NCBI GenBank assembly: GCA_034696485.1
Contig: JAQIWT010001271.1
Coordinates: 1 to 11,577, forward strand
Direction: 5' to 3'
DNA length: 11,577 nt
From: Isohypsibius dastychi
Lineage: Eukaryota; Tardigrada; Eutardigrada; Parachela; Isohypsibiidae
The notes below the pieces were generated by a model. The model worked only from the letters and a program-made list of their open reading frames with translations, was not told the origin of the DNA and did no database searches. Below, in pieces: positions 1 to 8,903 of this stretch (positions are counted from its first letter, which is position 1; the number at the start of each line of letters is the position of its first letter). The translations under genes were made by a program, and so were the position numbers.

Positions 1-77
1 CTGTTTGTGAATTTGTTCTTGTAAACATTTCCAACTTTTAGTTTCAGTACATCGATTCTGCTGCAATTGCTTAAAAC
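1..77. other. left flank outside the transposon
   Basis: AT-rich host DNA left of the transposon terminus. No reading frame, RNA gene or repeat could be supported in these 77 bases. The eight bases next to the terminus (cttaaaac, 70-77) do not match the eight bases beyond the other end (cataagct, 6390-6397), so no target-site duplication is visible. Confidence 0.5.
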
Positions 78-107
78 CATAGTGATACTGAAAGACAGGT
101 GGCCGCA
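78..107 (+). repeat. left terminal inverted repeat (30 bp)
   Basis: It starts CATAGTGATACTGAAA and ends AGGTGGCCGCA. It is a perfect reverse complement of 6360-6389. Allowing one mismatch the match extends to 35 bp (78-112 with 6355-6389). Beyond that the two ends diverge. Confidence 0.95.
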
Positions 108-171
108 CAGAGGGCATATTCACTGCTAAAGCCGTGACTGCTGGAGCCGGCCAACCTTTTATGACTTTGCC

Positions 172-184
172 AATCCAGACGGAG
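172..184 (+). repeat. left subterminal inverted repeat (13 bp)
   Basis: AATCCAGACGGAG begins 94 bp inside the left terminus and matches the reverse complement of 6296-6308 (AATCCAAACGGAG) with one mismatch. Drosophila P elements have an 11-bp internal inverted repeat at a similar distance that acts as a transposition enhancer; equivalence here is by position and is inferred. Confidence 0.65.
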
Positions 185-1024
185 TGAGCAAACATTGCTA
201 ATTAGCTTCACTAATTGGAAAAGTGACGTAAATGTTCAGAGCATTCAAAATGTGAGGGGTAATCGAATAAACCCCCTCCCGCCAGTTTGTTTTGGTTTCT
301 CCATTTCTCACACTGGAAATAATTAATTCAAATACCCGGACATGTATCTGACTCATTTGTGACTTCAATATTGTATCGCGATCGAGATATTTATTTGCGA
401 CTTGCTGCTGATTGTTCACTTGAACAACCATTCTCTACTCTTTCGCGCACACAGTTCCTGACAACGTTCTAGGATGAAAATATCGATATACGCGGCCTAA
501 TTATTTTGGAACTCAAACGGAGGTATGTACGTTTTCGCTATTTCTTTATTTTAAAAAAACGTGTAATTGACGCACATTCCATTCATGTATTTCCGGTGCG
601 GATAAATAACAACTGGAAACATAAAATTCGACTTGATTTATATAAATCGTGAGATGAAGCCGTTTGCGATATTTTTCTAGCGCGGTCTTGGCTATTGTTT
701 TGAAAGTGGACATCCGCCGATCGCTTTTGATTAAACTCGTTTTTTCTCCCACTTCTTTACAGTGCTTTTCAGTAGATTTGAGTGAATCAAAGTTTACGGT
801 CGCTGGAACTTATCAACGTAGCTCTTACAATAATTTGGACACGGTCAAGAAATTGTACGTTTCTCTTCAGGTTGAGTGAATCTCTGACTATTTTTTCCCC
901 ACCGCAGAATGCGCAATTCGAAAATCAATTTTTTAATATTCATTGAGGTTTTTAAAGATTTGCTTTGCAACCCGCTCGTGCTACTCACCTTTGGAGGCTT
1001 TCAATTTGCAATTCATGAAAATGT
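185..1024. other. transposon 5' leader region, no supported gene
   Basis: About 0.85 kb between the left subterminal repeat and the promoter region. Several short open frames occur on both strands, but none resembles a known family or joins into the transposase. A perfect 10-bp palindrome, gctaattagc, is at 198-207. The minus-strand frame 198-431 is the most protein-like but is unsupported. The region probably holds transposase-binding and transcriptional control sequence. Confidence 0.45.
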
Positions 1025-1056
1025 TATATATATATATGTATATATATATTTATATA
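1025..1056. repeat. TA-rich microsatellite
   Basis: Thirty-two bases of alternating TA with single G and extra T interruptions, just upstream of the transposase promoter candidate. It may ease melting near the promoter or may simply be a length-variable simple repeat. Confidence 0.85.
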
Positions 1057-1087
1057 GCCAGACGGCTAGTCATTCGGAGGTCAAGAA

Positions 1088-1095
1088 TATAAAAA
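1088..1095 (+). promoter_or_regulatory. candidate TATA box of the transposase gene
   Basis: TATAAAAA lies 60 bp upstream of the proposed start codon at 1155. Usual TATA-to-start spacing puts transcription initiation near 1115-1125 and leaves a 5' leader of about 30-40 nt. This is inferred from motif and spacing only; the neighbouring TA repeat offers alternative TATA-like sites. Confidence 0.5.
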
Positions 1096-1154
1096 CACTT
1101 CCGGCTAATAAGGTTTATAATGGTAACAATGCCTATGTTTTCAGACGCCGGAAG

Positions 1155-4100
1155 ATGCCTTCGCGCTGCAAAGTCATTGGATGTACATCCATCGGAGGGG
1201 ATGAATGGTCATTTCATGCCTTTCCAGATGCAATCAAGCGGCCCCAAGAACATCGTTTTTGGCTAGACTTTTGTGGGAGAAAATCGCCACCAGGAGATCC
1301 TAGAGCTGGAATCTGTCAGCTGCATTTTTTGGACAGTGATTTCAGCTCTAAAAAACGGAAAATCACTGAAGGCGGCAAGAATATTCTGCGAAAAGAAGCG
1401 CGACCGAGCTTAAATGGTCCTTTAGTTCTGTGTAGTCAGGACGGCCCAGCACGAACAGCAAATCTGGAAAAGACCGGTCAGTTCAAAACAAAAAACAATC
1501 ATGATGTCGCTAACTAAAGTGACTGTACGTGGTTCTTTATAGTTACGATGGATTCGTCAGACTCAGATGTTATTGATTGTGGCATTGTGAACCCCTCGGT
1601 CAACGTCTTGCTTGAAATGATACGTATCTTACCAAGTTTGCCAGCAGGGATGGTGTGCCAGCATTTCCGGAGAGATGAGTTTTTCCTGACCTCGTTTGGT
1701 TTCATGAACCCGAATGTATTTGGTCCTGCCACTTTATTCGATCGATGCCTCTACTTCAAAACTGATTTGGTACCACATATCGAAGTTCATGGTGTGCCTT
1801 ATATGGGAGATCTGATCAGTTGTGGTAAACACGATAACGTTACTCAAAATGATGGGATAATACAGTGGAATTTTATTAGGTGTTAAACCAGTCAGCAATG
1901 CAGAAGATTTGTGGAAATTGTTACAGCAGTTCTCTTTGCTGGTAACTTGTCCCGGCACAACTCCCGGGCCGAAACGGCGGACATCAGATAGCATCGAAGC
2001 AGACTTATTTCGGAATGAGGTCGGCGATGTGGTTTTTCGGCACGTTCTCTGTAGCCAGCTCGTAAGAGTTCCAACAAGTGGCATCCAACGGTACGGCAAT
2101 TCCTATTAGAACTCAAGTTATTCTAACTATAGTCTTCAACGAATAATTAAACGAATTTCAGGTGTAAGGAGTGCCAGACGTATGAACGGGTTGCTCGTAA
2201 AAGAATCAGTGACTTGGATGATGGAGAACGCCCCGGAGTGCACCAGAAACTGGTTGGGAAGATTAGGCAGTTCCGTAATCAGCGACGAGCTCATGCCCGG
2301 AAATCGAAGAAGCTTTTGGTGGCTAAGGATATCATTGCGGAGCATAGAGCAGTTGTATCTTTGGACTGTGCACTTTCTCATATGCCGGAGCAGTCGCAGA
2401 AAATTTTGAAAGAAATGATTCAAATTTCCAAGACGCCGAAAAACCGCCGGCGATTCAGTCCTCTTCTAATGGACCTCGCAATGGTTCTTCAGCAGCAGGG
2501 CCCCAGATCATACGGTACATTATCTGCAGTCCTGCCGTTCATGCCTGCCAAGTGCACAATCCAGCGATTGAAGCAAGTGATGCCGACTTCTTGCGGAATA
2601 ACCTCTTTCATGATGTCAGTGTTAAAGTGGAGAGTTGACCAGCTTGCGCCGGAAGACCGAAATGTATCGCTTAACTGGGATGAAGACCATTTGCAAAGCG
2701 AAGCCGTATACAACGTCCACACTGACATATTTGGCGGCAAACCGGACCTGGCTGGATATGAGAATCTTATGACACCAAAGCAAAGGGTCAAGTACGACTC
2801 AAAACTGGCAAACTATCAACTTTGTCTTGTTATTGGCGGTGTACGCAAAAAGTTCGCCATACCCATTGCAACTTATCTAAGCTACGGTGCCGTACCCGGA
2901 AAAGCTCTTGCCGCCATCATTGTCGATGCAGTTCGACGAATCAACGAAGTTGGTTTCAATGTTGTATTCACCGGCTCGGACGGGAGCTCAACGAACTGTT
3001 GCGCTTTGCGGCAGCTTGGACTATTTGCGAAAGACAGGTAACATCATGTGCAATATTGATATTACGTGAACTGAAAAAATAAACATTCCGTTTCAGAGAC
3101 GGATTACCAAAGCACTATTTTGAAGTTGGGGGGAAGAAGATTTTTCATATTTTTGATCCACCTCACCTCCTCAAAAATATTGTTTGCTACTGGAGAGACA
3201 GAAATAAGCAAATGACCGTAAGCTAATCTTGAGCTTGTATGGTTGCAGTTTCACATCACCATTTTTTAGTTTGTTGACAAGAGCGGCGAAGTGTTTATGG
3301 ATGAGGGGATTGACATCATCAAAGCTGATTTCAGTTTTGTCGAAAAGCTGCATGAGTTTGACAGAGAAAGTGGGAAGAGACTCGTACCTCATTTGACGGA
3401 CCGAAACCACATCAATCCTAAATCATTTGCCAAGATGAAAGTGTCGTATGCAGCAGAAATTGCAAGTGAAACAGTTGCACGGTAAGTTAAAAAATGCTTT
3501 GCCCCCCCCCCCCACTCGGGTGGGGGGGGGGGGGGGGGGGGGTGGAGAGTAGACAACAGAACCAAGTTAGTTCGAGAAAGCCGGAGAGGAATAACTGATA
3601 CTAAACTTTGCCGTTTTTCGTTTAATTATTTTGTGGAATAATTCAGTTTGCATGGCATTTAAGCGAATCGGTACCATTAACTGTTTTACTCGATTTTGCA
3701 TGACGAACGTTTTGTTTGCTGTGACCAAGTCTGCACGACCCACCGATAAGAAGTTGTGATTCCACAGAAAAGGTTGAAGAGCGGAGCGGGTAGGTTTGTC
3801 AATGCAAAAAGCGGCCCGCTCCGCTCGCGGACCTTTTATGTTGAACCACAACTATTTATCGGTGGGTCGTGCAGACTTGGTCCCAGCAAACAAAACGTTC
3901 GTCATGCAAAATCAAGTAAAACAGTTAATGGTACCGATTCGCTCAAACGCTAAACAAACTCAATGAGTCAATACCCAATAAAATAGGGCAAGTTTGTCTT
4001 TCACAAGAGGGGGACAGTATGCTCGCCGTATGTGGGGCCATACTATTTGACAGAACAGAAGTTGATACCGACTGTTTTATTTCAATAATTTTAGGAGCAT

Positions 4101-5544
4101 TGATCTTCTTCGCATTGAGGGTAACTACAAATTTTACGGCTCGGAACCAACAGTTGACCTCCTGCGAATGATTGACGAAATGTTTGATTTGCTGAATACT
4201 TCACACTCGGATGACAAAAAAGCCATTCGTCGGCCGTATAGTAAAGCAGAGTTCCTTGACGAAGGCGAACGGATTCATGTAATTAAATTTGTAACTGCTT
4301 TAGTTTCCTCTAATAATTCTGTCTCTTTGTAGAAACTTCACCACTTGCGAAACCGACTGTGTTCGTGGCGATCTAAAGTGGGGAAAAAAGACCGCTTACC
4401 TGATGGACTGATTGATCGTTGCGTGATGTCGATTTCAAGTGCACTGGACGGCATGAGAGAATTGTTTCATAACTTCGGGCAGGATTACTTCAGCCTTCGC
4501 CTTATCTGTAATGATATCGTCGAGTTTCTGATCTCCCGACTTCGTGCAGTTGGTGGAGAACGATGTTCGACGCTCACCGCGGCCAGGGCGAAAGACGCAT
4601 TCCGCATCGTGACACTCACTTGTATTCAGAATCCATCAAAGTTCGCCAATGTTCAAACCGGAAAATTTGACCCGCAAGCTAGCGAAAACAACCTGATCTC
4701 GTTCCTTCGGACATACAAATCTGAGGGAGCACCTGCTGTTGTCAAAACCGGCTACACAGATCACGAGCTGGACCAGCTGATCATGATGCAGGAGGAGATT
4801 GCTCAGCCTGAACTAGTCTCGGACGTTCGTAATGATATATTTCCAGCGGAACGAATAGAAAAACAGATGACTTACTACTTGACTGGTAATTTTCACAAGT
4901 CGATATTCAGAACATATAATTACAAGGAATTGTCATTACAGGAAGCATTTGTAACAGACGCAAAAAAGATCTCACCCGAATAGGAGGTCACCCTTGCGAA
5001 GATTGCTGGAAGCTCCTCACGCTTGGTGCGGATGAGCCAAAACCTTGGTATAAACGCCAGCTTTCCTAGTGGATGAATTATGCATTAAAATGTTTGTGTT
5101 TGACACAGGTACTCTGGTTACACTGAAATGCAAACCAGAGGCAATCTCACTTTTGTCAGCAAACCCGTATTTATTTTATTTGACGCTGTCGATCAAAACT
5201 TCAAGATGATTTCGGAAGCCCTCAAGGATAAGCGAGATCTGAATCTGGGCAGATTGACATTTGAATTCATGAAGTCTAAAGGGATGCTGGATAACGTCGG
5301 ATCAGAAAATTTTTTTGCGCCAGACATTTCTGCATGCGGCCATAGCTTGAAGAAGTTTTTAGTTAGTGCTGTTGAACAATACGTCCGACTGCTCTACAAA
5401 TTCCTGGCCGTCAAACAAAGCCGGCTGCATCAAGAAAAAGCTTATGGAAGCGCGAAAGCTAAAAATTCTCGTGAGATGAGAATGTACCGGAAGCATACTG
5501 GAGATGATATCAACATGGCGGTAATCTGCGATTTCCAAGAATAA
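1155..5544 (+). CDS. P-element-type transposase (THAP/RNase H), ten exons, 1100 aa
   Basis: Cut-and-paste transposase expected to bind the element's ends and excise it in a GTP-dependent reaction. Exons: 1155-1476, 1543-1824, 1880-2090, 2162-3037, 3097-3217, 3270-3481, 4095-4278, 4333-4885, 4942-5047, 5109-5544. All introns are GT-AG, phases agree at every junction, and the coding total of 3303 nt has no internal stop. Residues 1-87 are a THAP finger (C5, C10, C54, H57, with W36 and FP at 23-24). Residues 108-290 are an extra segment containing CxxC at 273-276. A helix-turn-helix-like stretch lies near 366-409. Catalytic candidates are D445 (NWDED), D545 (GSDGSST) and E800 (IVEFLISRLRAVGG), with the family signature DPPHLLKN at 584-591. 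CxxC at 939-942 opens a C-terminal Cys/His region. Drosophila P has 751 residues and human THAP9 903, so this is long. The start is the ATG directly before the THAP domain. Confidence 0.88.
3502..3544. repeat. C12 / G21 homopolymer palindrome
   Basis: Twelve C (3502-3513), the spacer actcgggt, then 21 G (3522-3542) followed by TGG. The two runs can pair into a very GC-rich hairpin, and the G run alone could form a quadruplex. It lies only 20 bp after the intron 6 donor. Lengths of such runs are often wrong in assemblies, so treat the exact count with caution. Confidence 0.85.
3641..3964. repeat. 324-bp foldback inverted repeat in intron 6
   Basis: Arm 3641-3790 pairs with arm 3815-3964 without gaps (position i pairs with 7605-i) around a 24-base loop at 3791-3814. 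By hand count 17 of 150 pairs mismatch, giving about 89 percent identity; weaker complementarity may continue outward to about 3603/3996. It could be a nested foldback or MITE-like insertion, or an integral part of the transposon. Once transcribed it would form a long hairpin RNA. The apparent open frames on both strands here are by-products of the repeat. No flanking target duplication was recognised. Confidence 0.88.
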
Positions 5545-6295
5545 TTAACGCAGTAGGTTAATCGAAGTTTTGCTCTGCTGTTGTTTCCTGATTTTGTCAC
5601 ATATTTTCAGCCAGAATATTGCACCAGCTGTCATAATTTGTGAAATCGGGTCTGTTGGGTAAGAAATACAACTTTGACCTTCAGGACGTCTTTTCTCAGT
5701 GTTCGCTTCTTGCCATCAGAAATGTGTTTCTTTTTGCGTATCTTCGCCGGGTTTATGTGAGTTGACCGTGGTGCTTTGTCTTCTCAGTTTTTGTCGTTTG
5801 TTCGCGGGAGTCATCTTTCATCTTTGCATCCACAAGTACTCTCTGGTACAACCAATTTCTTTACTTCATTTCTTCATCAGAATAAATATGCTTGGTTGTT
5901 GAACGCGTGCCATGCTGATTGATATCAGCTGAATAATGATATAAAAAGTGACTGACCGGAAGCCGTATGCTTTTCTTACGTTAGAAAAAAATCAGAGACC
6001 TGCCTAATTAATTGTAATATAGGGGAGTCTATAGTTAAATCGGGACTTTAGGGGAGGATATAGCCATTTCCTCTTTTCGAAAAACGAATACACTGAATGT
6101 TTTTTTAGCGTTGATAATAAGACAGTATTTTGTAATGTTATGCAAGCTAATGCCCGTGATTAAAATATCACATTTGAATTATATTGCTTGGCTTACAAAA
6201 CCCCTTGATGCCCCCCAAACCACTCAGCAAGGCTGGCACGCGGCAGCTTTGGCTGAACGAAACTGAATCATTTATCACACGGAGGTGTCATCAAT
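5545..6295. other. transposon 3' region, no supported gene
   Basis: About 0.75 kb after the transposase stop and before the right subterminal repeat. One AATAAA motif is annotated separately. Short open frames, such as the cysteine-rich one at 5699-5902, have no recognisable match and lack support. A GGGGAG(T/G)(C/A)TATAG-like unit occurs twice near 6022-6065, too short to call. Confidence 0.5.
5881..5886 (+). terminator. candidate polyadenylation signal for the transposase
   Basis: AATAAA, 337 bp downstream of the stop codon and still inside the transposon. It is the first canonical plus-strand signal I found after the stop. A long 3' untranslated region would follow from this choice; variant signals closer to the stop are possible. 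Confidence 0.4.
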
Positions 6296-6308
6296 CTCCG
6301 TTTGGATT
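6296..6308 (-). repeat. right subterminal inverted repeat (13 bp)
   Basis: Inverted partner of 172-184 with one mismatch, its outer edge 81 bp inside the right terminus. The same spot also forms a small stem: ACGGAG (6279-6284) pairs with CTCCGT (6296-6301). Confidence 0.6.
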
Positions 6309-6359
6309 TAGAACAATAGGAGCCTGGCCCGATGCCTGTGCCACGCTTTTCTTACTCTA

Positions 6360-6389
6360 TGCGGCCACCTGTCTTTCAGTATCACTATG
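6360..6389 (-). repeat. right terminal inverted repeat (30 bp)
   Basis: Exact inverted partner of 78-107, marking the right end of the transposon. The next bases (cataagct) are not a copy of the left flank. Confidence 0.95.
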
Positions 6390-6609
6390 CATAAGCTCAC
6401 AAATCTCCGATGCTTTTGATATTCTGATAAATTACAAGTCGTCCCAATACTTTCTTGTGATACGTAGAAAAAAAGCAGAAAATCATTAAAACATCGAAAT
6501 ATCATGCTTAACCAAGAACACAATCAGAGCAAAAGAACAGTACAGATGCAGGAATAAATTGCACTTGTTTTACTTTCAGTCAACAAATAAAACAGTCGAT
6601 TCCTGATGA
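6390..6609. other. short intergenic spacer between transposon and PPIL4
   Basis: Two hundred and twenty bases separate the right terminal repeat from the PPIL4 stop codon. It should hold the PPIL4 3' untranslated region, but no canonical AATAAA was found on the minus strand. It is otherwise featureless. Confidence 0.5.
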
Positions 6610-8651
6610 CTATCTTCTGACTCGGCGATCACGCGAAACTGAACGTGAACTTCTCTTACGGTTGCGCTTTCGGTCATCCGGCGATCGCGTCCTTCTCACC
6701 GATTTCGCCGCTGGTTCTGGAGACGAAGATGACGACGAGCTGTGTCGTGTCTTCCGGTTGGAAGATCCGCGTTTCCGGTCATCTTTCCTCCGATCGGCAA
6801 CGGGTGAATCTGAACTAGAAGATGAACTCCGCCGTTTTGATTTCTACGAAATAATAAAATTTAAAATCAAACCCGCACCGGAAGTTAAGTTTTTGATTCT
6901 CACCGGTTTCAGAGAAGGTGAGCGACGTGATGACTTTGTTCGGCGTGGACTTTGGGATCGCCGCGAATCAGTCCGCCGATTTACCGGTGATCTTTCTCGG
7001 CGGCGATCTGGACTTCTCCGGTCGGATCTTGAAGGATATGATAAATTTCTCCCGTCAGATACTTTCCGGTCTCGATCATTTCTTGGTCCCTGATCGCGTG
7101 AATTTTCCTTTTTAAGTGGTTGTTTAGTGCCTAAAAACTCAACTTATGCAGCGATTCATAAAATGAATATATGCGTTTTGGGGACCTACGTTTCTGAACC
7201 CACTCCATTTTCGAAACAGACTGACTGAAATCAACATGGATTCGACGGTCATCGATGAGGACGTTATCCATTTTGAAATATGCGTTCGCGCAATGTTCAT
7301 CCTGCAGAAAAATTGAAACATTTTGAAAAGTTCCAAAACAAAAAAATGATATATATTCCAGAAGAATTAACGTACGTCTTCAAATTCGACGAAAGCATAC
7401 TGCAGAGACTCTCCACTTTTCTGATCGCGAATCACTTCACACCTACAAAATAATTTGACAAATTTTGTAAATTTCAAAAAATTAAAAGCAGACAAACAAC
7501 CCACTTTTTTATTGGTCCAAATCTTGAAAAAATAATCATGAGATCTTCGTCCGTCGTGACGGGATTCAGTTTGCAAACAAACAGAACGTTATCAGGTGGT
7601 TTGACGTCTGCATCCGGAATATCTCCAACCTTGGGCAAAGCGAATATTAAAAATCGAGTTAAAATTCAAAAAACAAAATATGATGTACCATTTCAAGAAT
7701 CTGAGCGCGAGCTTTAGCTTCCTTTGCTAGAAGTTTCTCCTCAGCTTCTTCTTTTGTCAGACCGTCATTGTCTTCCACTGCTTCATTTGGGGCAATCCTT
7801 CCACTCTAAAATCAATCAAAACAAATACTTCCATATGGAAAATATATAAAAACTACTTCGGACCATACCTCGAGTTGAGCCGGCGTTGGGGAGGGAGAAC
7901 GTTCCGGAATATCAAGATTTGGCGGATCTTCAAAAGGATCGTCAAGTATCACAGTGTGATTAATTCTGTGGAGAAAAAAATCAGTAAATTCAGATACTAT
8001 TGAAACTCAGAAGAAGGAATAAATTAAAGTAAGTATATAAGTAAAACTAGAATTTCTGCGAAAATTACCTGATATCTTGATATGGTCTCCGAGTGTTATC
8101 AACTATTGCCTCGTTAATTTTCCGTAGAGTATCCAATCCTTCCACAACTTCTCCAAATACAGTATGAACACCATCTAAATAATCCAGATTTTCTCCGAGA
8201 GTAACGAAAAACTGCGATCCGTGCATATTTCCGGTTTTCGCCATCGAAACAGTTCCGAGCTTCGTGTGGTTTAGAGGAGGCATTTCCTCTGGCTCAAAAA
8301 ATGTTGCCTGATCTCCATATAACTTTCTGAAAATAAGGTCAGAATTTCGGACCGGGCTTCGGCTTTGAAAATAAATACCGAAAATTACCCGAAAATGGAC
8401 TCTCCTCCTTTTCCCGTGTCTGTTGGATCGCCAGTTTGGGCTATGAAATCCCGCTGAACGTTGAAGAATGCGCAATAGTTGTATGCCTTTATCTTGCATA
8501 ATTTCAGAAAGTTCAAAGATGCTATAATCATAAGAAAACGTTGCGAGAAAACACAACTTTTAGTGCAAAAATGACTCTTACTTCTTGGCCGTTCTTTCAC
8601 GTACAAGTCGATGGTCAGATCACCCAGTGTTGTTTCCACTAGAACCGACAT
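6610..8651 (-). CDS. PPIL4: peptidyl-prolyl isomerase-like 4 (cyclophilin-RRM-RS protein), ten exons, 479 aa
   Basis: Nuclear, spliceosome-associated cyclophilin. Exons in coding order: 8582-8651, 8389-8521, 8069-8326, 7869-7965, 7689-7805, 7505-7629, 7376-7442, 7190-7301, 6904-7130, 6610-6843. Introns are GT-AG, 59-103 bp, and phases agree throughout. Residues 1 to about 165 are the cyclophilin domain: R47, F49 and Q52 are kept from the canonical active site, while the cyclosporin-contact tryptophan is replaced by Y117 (NLDYLDG), as is typical of PPIL4. Residues 239-315 are an RNA-recognition motif with RNP2 LFVCKL and RNP1-like YAFVEFE. Residues 328-479 are rich in RS, RR and SS. The length is close to human PPIL4 (492 aa), but the segment between RRM and RS tail looks shorter. 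The start is the first ATG giving the conserved N-terminus [11 protein letters not shown]. It is convergent with the transposase and downstream of the astacin gene on the same strand. Confidence 0.95.
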
Positions 8652-8903
8652 AACCGTTCTCAAAATGGAGGAAATTCTGATAATGCCGAACAGCTCAAAG
8701 CGGAATTCGCGACAACTCACACACATTCAAATCGCAACATTCCCTAAAATTCTGACAGAGTGTGAGTGTCAGAATAAACTCGTATGGAGAAAGAAGACCC
8801 CCCACTGGTAATGTTGAAATCGTCGCGATGGTCGCTCCCTTCTCATAGTAACCCGGGTAGGTATGCAACTTCTATGTCTCCGCTAAAATTATAAATACTA
8901 CCA
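8652..8903. other. spacer 5' of PPIL4 and 3' of the astacin gene
   Basis: About 250 bases that should contain the PPIL4 promoter and the end of the astacin transcript. No TATA box or canonical polyadenylation signal was recognised on the minus strand. One short perfect hairpin is annotated separately. A CAG at about 8680 on the minus strand, shortly before the PPIL4 ATG, could serve as a splice acceptor for a leader exon; this is speculative. Confidence 0.45.
8750..8774. repeat. short perfect hairpin
   Basis: TTCTGACA (8750-8757) and TGTCAGAA (8767-8774) are perfect inverted copies around a 9-base loop. It lies 99 bp upstream of the PPIL4 start codon. The role is unknown; it could be a protein-binding palindrome or chance. 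Confidence 0.6.

Larger units (their letters stand above)
3482..4094 (+). other. oversized transposase intron 6 (613 bp)
   Basis: It begins with donor GTAAGT and ends TTTTAG; the flanking exons join in frame (phase 2). The other eight introns of this gene are 52-71 bp, so about 550 bp look added. The added material includes a C/G homopolymer palindrome and a long foldback, annotated separately. The remainder (about 3965-4094) shows nothing recognisable. Confidence 0.75.
78..6389 (+). mobile_element. complete P-element-superfamily DNA transposon, 6.3 kb
   Basis: The element is bounded by 30-bp perfect terminal inverted repeats, has a 13-bp subterminal inverted repeat inside each end, and encodes one intact ten-exon transposase. 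The ends open with CATAGTGAT and carry AGGTGG 19 bp in; Drosophila P ends open with CATGATGAA and carry AGGTGG at a nearly equal distance. Ends, subterminal repeats and a THAP-RNase H transposase together make the P-superfamily assignment firm. It is about twice the length of Drosophila P (2.9 kb), because of about 1 kb of 5' leader DNA, 0.8 kb of 3' DNA, nine introns and a larger protein. The usual 8-bp target duplication was not seen. It lies between undetermined left flank and the 3' side of the PPIL4 gene. The uninterrupted frame and perfect ends suggest recent arrival or possible activity; that is inference. Confidence 0.9.

Noticed and set aside
1880-2116. Minus-strand frames over the transposase exon 3 region
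   Set aside because: Plus-strand exon 3 (1880-2090) joins both neighbours in phase and continues the transposase; the reverse frames are shadows.
3567-3953. Overlapping open frames on both strands inside intron 6
   Set aside because: They are near mirror images produced by the 150-bp inverted repeat and match no protein.
4886-4983. Apparent in-frame stop at 4981-4983 suggesting a broken transposase
   Set aside because: A 56-bp GT-AG intron (4886-4941) precedes it; splicing shifts to the frame encoding HPCEDCWKLLTLG and avoids the stop.
5699-5902. Cysteine-rich plus-strand frame after the transposase
   Set aside because: No homology, no splice link to the transposase, and it contains the candidate polyadenylation signal near its end.
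6662-7115. Plus-strand arginine- and serine-rich frames
   Set aside because: They are reverse-complement shadows of the RS-rich last two exons of PPIL4.
8385-8726. Continuous minus-strand frame including a 60-bp insert in the PPIL4 N-terminus
   Set aside because: The insert is intron 1 (GTAAGA to TTATAG); removing it restores the conserved cyclophilin sequence.
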